Shown here: piece by piece, positions 60,085-64,000 of the stretch
Layout of the letters: every line of letters starts with the position of its first letter
Position numbering within the stretch: the stretch's first letter is position 1
Origin: an uncultured Dehalococcoidia bacterium
Lineage (GTDB): Bacteria; Chloroflexota; Dehalococcoidia; Lucifugimonadales; UBA3495
Direction: 5' to 3'
DNA: 64,000 nt
Assembly: GCA_951813535.1 (NCBI GenBank)
Contig: OX638345.1
Coordinates: 2,601,158-2,665,157, forward strand
Position numbers and translations under genes: made by a program
The notes under the pieces: generated by a model
Told to the model about the DNA's origin: nothing
The model's database searches: none
What the model saw: only the letters and a program-made list of their open reading frames with translations

Positions 60085-61394
60085 GACGTCAAGAACCGCG
60101 CGAAAACGTCCCGACCCGCGAAGCTGGCACGGTCACCCAACTCTTCCTCGATACGCAGTAGCCGGTTGTACTTCGCCAGTCTTTCGGAACGTGTGATTGA
60201 ACCGATCTTGATCTGCCCGGCTCCGGTTGCAACCGCCAGATCGGCGATGGTGGTGTCCTCGGTCTCTCCCGAGCGCGCCGAAATCACCGGAAGATAACCC
60301 CGCTCCTGGGCCAACTTCACGGTCTCCAGGGTCTCGGTCAGGGTCCCGATCTGGTTGGGTTTTACCAGCACGGCGTTGGCGATGCCTTCGTCAGCCCCCC
60401 GCGTCAGGCGACCCGGGTTCGTGGTGAACAGGTCGTCTCCGATCAGCTGGGTCGACCCGCCAAGCTTTTTGCTCAGGTAGTCCCAGCCGTCCCAGTCGTC
60501 CTCGGCCAACCCGTCCTCAATTGAAATGATCGGGTAGGTTTTGCTCCAGTGGTCGAGAAGGTCGACCAACTCCCCGGGGCTGAACGTGCGCCCCTCGGCG
60601 TGCAGCACGTACTGTCCGACATCGCCGGCAAACTCCGTCGCCGCCACGTCCAGTCCGATGGCGATATCGCCATCACGCGCACACCGGTAACCCGCCAGGC
60701 GGGTGGCGTCGTAGAGCAGGCCCAATGCGTCTTCATGGCACGGCAGTGGCGGCCCGTAACCTCCTTCATCCACGACACCATACGCGTAGGGTCCGGTCTG
60801 GGACAGGACGCGACCCAGCGCACGGTACACCGCCACCACCATCTGCAACGCCTCACTGTAGGTTTCGGCGCCGATGGGAATCGCCAGGAAATCCTGCATG
60901 TCCAGGCCCCCGGCGGCGTGCCTGCCGCCGCTGATGATATTCACCATGGGCATCGGGATAACGCCGGCATCCGGTCCGCCTAGGTACCGGTACAGCGGCT
61001 GGCCCACCGCGTTGGCGGCGGCATGAGCGGCGGCCAGGGAAACGCCCAGGATCGCGTTGGCCCCGAGGTTCGCTTTGTTTGCCGTACCGTCCAGCTCGCG
61101 TAGCCGGGCGTCCAGCGTGGGCTGATCGGCGGCGTCGGAAATTTCACAAATCGCGGGCCCGATGACGTCGTTCACCGCCGCAACCGCCCGCAGCACGCCT
61201 TTGCCTTCATACCGGGTCGGATCGCCGTCCCGCAGTTCCACTGCCTCGTGCCGACCGGTCGACGCTCCGGACGGCACGATCGCGCGTCCAAAAGCGCCGC
61301 CACCCAGCGTTACGTCAACCTCCACAGTGGGATTCCCACGGGAGTCGAGCACCTCTCGGCCGCGTACCGAGTGAATGACGGTGGATTCAGCCAT
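60081..61394 (-). CDS. eno: Enolase
   Basis: 437 aa from ATG 61394; a TTG two codons upstream is an alternative. It begins IHSVRGREVLDSRGNPTVEV and contains PSGASTGRHEAVELRDGDPT, ISIEDGLAEDDWDGW, LVKPNQIGTLTETLETVKLA and ISARSGETEDTTIADLAVAT. It interconverts 2-phosphoglycerate and phosphoenolpyruvate in glycolysis. Metal ligands (Asp/Glu/Asp) are intact. Confidence 0.97.
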   Translation of the reverse strand: MAESTVIHSVRGREVLDSRGNPTVEVDVTLGGGAFGRAIVPSGASTGRHEAVELRDGDPTRYEGKGVLRAVAAVNDVIGPAICEISDAADQPTLDARLRELDGTANKANLGANAILGVSLAAAHAAANAVGQPLYRYLGGPDAGVIPMPMVNIISGGRHAAGGLDMQDFLAIPIGAETYSEALQMVVAVYRALGRVLSQTGPYAYGVVDEGGYGPPLPCHEDALGLLYDATRLAGYRCARDGDIAIGLDVAATEFAGDVGQYVLHAEGRTFSPGELVDLLDHWSKTYPIISIEDGLAEDDWDGWDYLSKKLGGSTQLIGDDLFTTNPGRLTRGADEGIANAVLVKPNQIGTLTETLETVKLAQERGYLPVISARSGETEDTTIADLAVATGAGQIKIGSITRSERLAKYNRLLRIEEELGDRASFAGRDVFARFLTS

Positions 61395-61489
61395 ATGCAA
61401 CTGGTTCCAGTGCAGTGGGAAGCAAACGAGGCAACCGCGTCGTCGTCGTCCGCGGTCGCCTCGTCCCGGCTAAAGTCACGTGCCCTGGG

Positions 61490-62197
61490 CTAACCGTGGC
61501 CTTCTGATTTGATGTCGTTGAATGTGACCCGCAGCATCGGCGCGTCGGACTCGTTTTTCCACTGGTGATGCTCAACCGGCGGTACCAGGATGGCGTCGCC
61601 GGCGGAGACGGTGTATTCCTTGCCGGATACCACCAGGGTACCGGTGCCCTCCAGGACGAACACCGTATGCTCCCACTCGTGGTTGTGTCCGCCCGTTTCC
61701 GGATGGCTGACCGCCCCTGGCTGCATCGCGCCGTTGTAGAGCATCAGGTAATTGGGGCACCCGTCCCGTCCGCCCAACATGGTGTGCCCGGTGTCGGCGT
61801 TCAGGTCCGCGTGGTTGCGGATCACCGGCGGCGTGCCGGCGCCGGGTTCCGACCCACCGGGGCGGGCGTTGCCGCTGGCCGCGGCGATGGGATTGATTTC
61901 GATACGTCTGATGTTGCCGTCACCGCCGTCGTTGCGCGTGACGTGGTCCACCATGGGAGGGATGAACATCGCATCGCCGGCTTTGACCGGGTAGTCCTTG
62001 CCGTCGGCCACCAGCGTGCCGCTTCCCTCGACAATGTAGACCTCGTGCTCCCACTCGTGGATGTGATGGGCACTGGTTCCGCCCGGCTCGATGACGGAAT
62101 AGGCCAGGGTCACCAGGGGCGGGTTGTCGTCGGCGCTGATCAGGCGTGCCGGGGCGCCGGGAGCGAAATCTTTGATGTTGCGAATCAGGGGTTCCAT
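61490..62197 (-). CDS. Bicupin protein
   Basis: 235 aa with two cupin_2 domains. Each has the metal-binding pattern: first SAHHIHEWEHEVYIVEGSGT then KAGDAMFIPPMVDHV; second SHPETGGHNHEWEHTVFVLE then VSAGDAILVPPVEHHQW. Both have three histidines and a glutamate for metal. GGAG precedes ATG 62197. It may be a dioxygenase, isomerase or decarboxylase; the reaction is unknown. Confidence 0.88.
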   Translation of the reverse strand: MEPLIRNIKDFAPGAPARLISADDNPPLVTLAYSVIEPGGTSAHHIHEWEHEVYIVEGSGTLVADGKDYPVKAGDAMFIPPMVDHVTRNDGGDGNIRRIEINPIAAASGNARPGGSEPGAGTPPVIRNHADLNADTGHTMLGGRDGCPNYLMLYNGAMQPGAVSHPETGGHNHEWEHTVFVLEGTGTLVVSGKEYTVSAGDAILVPPVEHHQWKNESDAPMLRVTFNDIKSEGHG

Positions 62198-62266
62198 GGT
62201 CGGCTCTCCTCAGGCGGGGCGTCTGTTGCTGTGATTTGGCGCTGAGTTGGTGAAACCAACCGTCGA

Positions 62267-62812
62267 CTAGGTTATCTCCGGCTGCACACCCTCGGGAAGG
62301 TCTACCTCGAAGGCCGAGAGGACCTGGCCCACCAGCAGGTAGTGGCCCATGAGTACGGTGATCTCCAACGTCTTCTGAATGCCGAAATGGCCGGAAACGG
62401 CGCCGAAAGTCTCGTCACTTACCTTGTGGTTGCGGAATAATTCCTGAACGTACTTGACCAGCGAGGCCTCGATGCCGGTCAGGCCCTCTGGCGCCTTGCC
62501 GGTGGCTATGGCATTGACCACGTCCTCCGATACTCCAGCCTGCCGCGCCAGGCGGGCGTGGGCGGAGAACTCGTACTGCTGGCGGATCTCCCGGGCCGTC
62601 GCGCAGATGACGATCTCGCGGTGGGCTTCGGAAATATCCAGGTCGAACCGAGCGTAGGCGCCCGTGTGCGCTACTCTGGCCGCCAGGTCGGGGCTGTGCA
62701 GCAGCACGCCGTACGGGCCGCGGACACTGCCGCGACTGCTCGCGATGGAGTCGAAAAATTCCTGGTGTTCAGGGGCGAGTTGATCACGTGTTACGTCACT
62801 CAAACGGGCCAT
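62267..62812 (-). CDS. Carboxymuconolactone decarboxylase (CMD)-family protein (second)
   Basis: 181 aa, paralogue of 22587-23135. Core: HREIVICATAREIRQQYEFS followed by AHARLARQAGVSEDVVNAI. No CxxC. It is 69 bases upstream of the bicupin gene on the same strand, which suggests a small shared pathway. ATG 62812 has GGAG upstream. Confidence 0.82.
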   Translation of the reverse strand: MARLSDVTRDQLAPEHQEFFDSIASSRGSVRGPYGVLLHSPDLAARVAHTGAYARFDLDISEAHREIVICATAREIRQQYEFSAHARLARQAGVSEDVVNAIATGKAPEGLTGIEASLVKYVQELFRNHKVSDETFGAVSGHFGIQKTLEITVLMGHYLLVGQVLSAFEVDLPEGVQPEIT

Positions 62813-62911
62813 TGGAGAATGCTCCTTGCTCTTGGATTGTTGGGACTGGCACCGGCAATATACCGCCGCGCGCTACCCGCGTTCAAGCCGGGCGGTCGGC
62901 GGAAGCGGATG

Positions 62912-63772
62912 CTAGTCGGGGAACTCCAGGTCCAGCGAGATGTCCAGCGCGTCGGTGGAATGGGTCAGGCCGCCGATGCTGATCAGGTCCACTCCGGTCT
63001 GAGCCACGTCGCGCACGGTTGCCAGCGTGATCCCGCCCGAAGCCTCGATGGACGCCCGCCCACCGATGATACCCACGGCCTCGCGCATCATCTCCACCGG
63101 CATGTTGTCCAGCATGATGATATGCGCTCCGGCGTCCACCGCCTCCCGCACCTGTTCCAGCGACTCCACTTCCACCTCGACTCGGATCGTGTGGGATGAT
63201 TGCGCGATGGCGTGGCGCACCACCGCCGCCAGCGGCTCTTCCAGCGACGCCCGCGCCGCCAGGTGGTTGTCTTTGATCAGGATGCCGTCGGCCAGGTTGA
63301 AGCGATGGTTGTACCCCCCGCCCATGCGCACGCTGTACTTGTCCAGGTACCGGTGTCCCGGCGCCGTCTTGCGGGTATCCACGATGCGGGCCGCCGTACC
63401 TTCCACCGCCCGCACGTAGCGGTTGGTGGCGGTGGCGATGCCGCTCATCCGCTGCATGAAGTTCAGGGCGGTACGTTCGGCGCGCAGGATCGCCGCCGCC
63501 GATCCCACGACGCTGGCGATGTCTGTGCCGGGCTCCAGTTCTGCTCCATCGTCCAGCATCAATTCGACCTCGAGGTCCGGGTTGATCCGTCTGAACACAG
63601 CCTCCGCGACCGCGCCCCCGGCAAGTACCCCGTCAGCCTTGGCTCGCAGCATCCCGTTGCCCGTCACGCCGTCCGGAATCAACGTCTGGGTGGTCGGATC
63701 ATTGAACGCCTGGTCTTCGCTGAGGGCGGCGTCGATCAGGTTGAGGACTTCTGGCGGAAGTTGCTGACTCAT
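62912..63772 (-). CDS. nadC: Nicotinate-nucleotide pyrophosphorylase (carboxylating)
   Basis: 286 aa from ATG 63772; the 333-aa longer frame is not needed, since NadC is about 280 aa. Motifs: SEDQAFNDPTTQTLIP, ERTALNFMQRMSGIATATNR, DTRKTAPGHRYLDKYSVRMG then GGYNHRFNLADGILIKDNHL, and VEVEVESLEQVREAVDAGAH. It converts quinolinate and PRPP to nicotinate mononucleotide in NAD synthesis. GAGGCG precedes the ATG. Confidence 0.95.
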   Translation of the reverse strand: MSQQLPPEVLNLIDAALSEDQAFNDPTTQTLIPDGVTGNGMLRAKADGVLAGGAVAEAVFRRINPDLEVELMLDDGAELEPGTDIASVVGSAAAILRAERTALNFMQRMSGIATATNRYVRAVEGTAARIVDTRKTAPGHRYLDKYSVRMGGGYNHRFNLADGILIKDNHLAARASLEEPLAAVVRHAIAQSSHTIRVEVEVESLEQVREAVDAGAHIIMLDNMPVEMMREAVGIIGGRASIEASGGITLATVRDVAQTGVDLISIGGLTHSTDALDISLDLEFPD

Positions 63773-63895
63773 GTGCGCCTCGTCATTCGCGGAAATCGCT
63801 GGATGACCAGAGTGTGCCACGTCAATTGCCGGCCGGCAAATCGTGGACTCCTCAAACCCCGGCAAATATATCAACGGGGAATGGAAAACCCGCTG

Positions 63896-63904
63896 TGATA
63901 TACT
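63896..63904 (+). promoter_or_regulatory. Extended -10 element
   Basis: TGATATACT, 33 bases before ATG 63938. No -35 box is clear. Confidence 0.4.
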
Positions 63905-63937
63905 CGCGCTCACTACTCATTTGATAACAATTTTGGC

Positions 63938-64000
63938 ATGACATCGCTTTTCACCACGTTGCAAGGTACCGATTTGCGTCAGGCTATGCTCGGCGCGGTC
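63938..64000 (+). CDS. Start of a protein, cut by window end
   Basis: An ATG at 63938 opens 21 codons to the edge (TSLFTTLQGTDLRQAMLGAV) without a stop. No strong ribosome site is visible, but an extended -10 box lies just upstream. Too short to assign. Confidence 0.4.
   Translation, partial: MTSLFTTLQGTDLRQAMLGAV

Overview
The window is high-GC bacterial DNA with dense, mostly operonic coding on both strands and few long gaps. Several gene families are typical of Chloroflexota, especially uncultivated Dehalococcoidia/SAR202-type lineages: three CaiB/BaiF CoA-transferases, MaoC-like hydratases, luciferase-like flavin monooxygenases, orphan CoxL/XdhA-type molybdenum subunits, tandem dimeric alpha-beta barrel proteins, PT-rich lipoproteins and a Uma2 protein. 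This taxonomic placement is inference from gene content. No rRNA, tRNA, CRISPR array, integrase or transposase gene was found.

Layout. 0-3.4 kb (minus): CoA-transferase / small membrane protein / CoA-transferase / MaoC-type hydratase operon. 3.6-7.2 kb: alpha-beta barrel protein, FixH-like protein plus CtaG (oxidase assembly), SsuD-like monooxygenase. 7.2-14.1 kb: two giant FtsX-type permeases. 14-17 kb: CitE-like lyase, a coiled-coil protein, a third CoA-transferase. 17.2-20.1 kb: FAD oxidase, 4-TM protein and membrane-anchored sulfite-oxidase-fold molybdoenzyme in one tight operon. 20.2-24.3 kb: XdhA-like subunit, CMD-family protein, barrel protein, RNase HI. 24.5-29.4 kb: EF-G, then a block of small accessory genes that includes a decayed second copy of the EF-G 3' end. 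29.5-31.2 kb: a B12 acyl-CoA mutase with the isobutyryl-CoA mutase residue pair. 31.4-32.1 kb: a TlpA-like lipoprotein with an in-frame TGA exactly at the first active-site cysteine. 32.2-35.9 kb: methyltransferase, MaoC hydratase, YbaK-like protein, DUF3467-like pair. 35.9-39.1 kb (minus): second XdhA-like subunit, Nudix hydrolase. 39.4-44.6 kb: peptide-type ABC transporter (binding protein and two permeases) and a PQQ-like propeller. 44.6-48.2 kb: Tam-like methyltransferase, epimerase, orphan 521-aa protein. 48.4-55.3 kb: flavin monooxygenase, double esterase, GSA-aminomutase-like enzyme, MOSC protein, HpaB-type monooxygenase. 55.3-55.5 kb: MITE-like element. 55.6-59.3 kb: hydrolase and a translationally coupled mobA / MoaD-like / aldehyde ferredoxin oxidoreductase operon. 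59.3-63.8 kb (minus): rsmG, eno, bicupin, CMD protein, nadC. A new gene begins at 63938.

How it fits together. Most genes suit a heterotroph that breaks down diverse organic compounds. Flavin monooxygenases, HpaB, molybdenum/tungsten hydroxylases and esterases would open substrates. CoA-transferases, MaoC hydratases, a CitE-like lyase and a B12 mutase would process the acyl-CoA products. Cofactor genes (mobA, MoaD-like, MOSC, nadC) support the metalloenzymes. The most unusual item is the candidate selenocysteine-containing TlpA-type thioredoxin at 31378-32121, whose UGA is followed at suitable distance by a strong hairpin.
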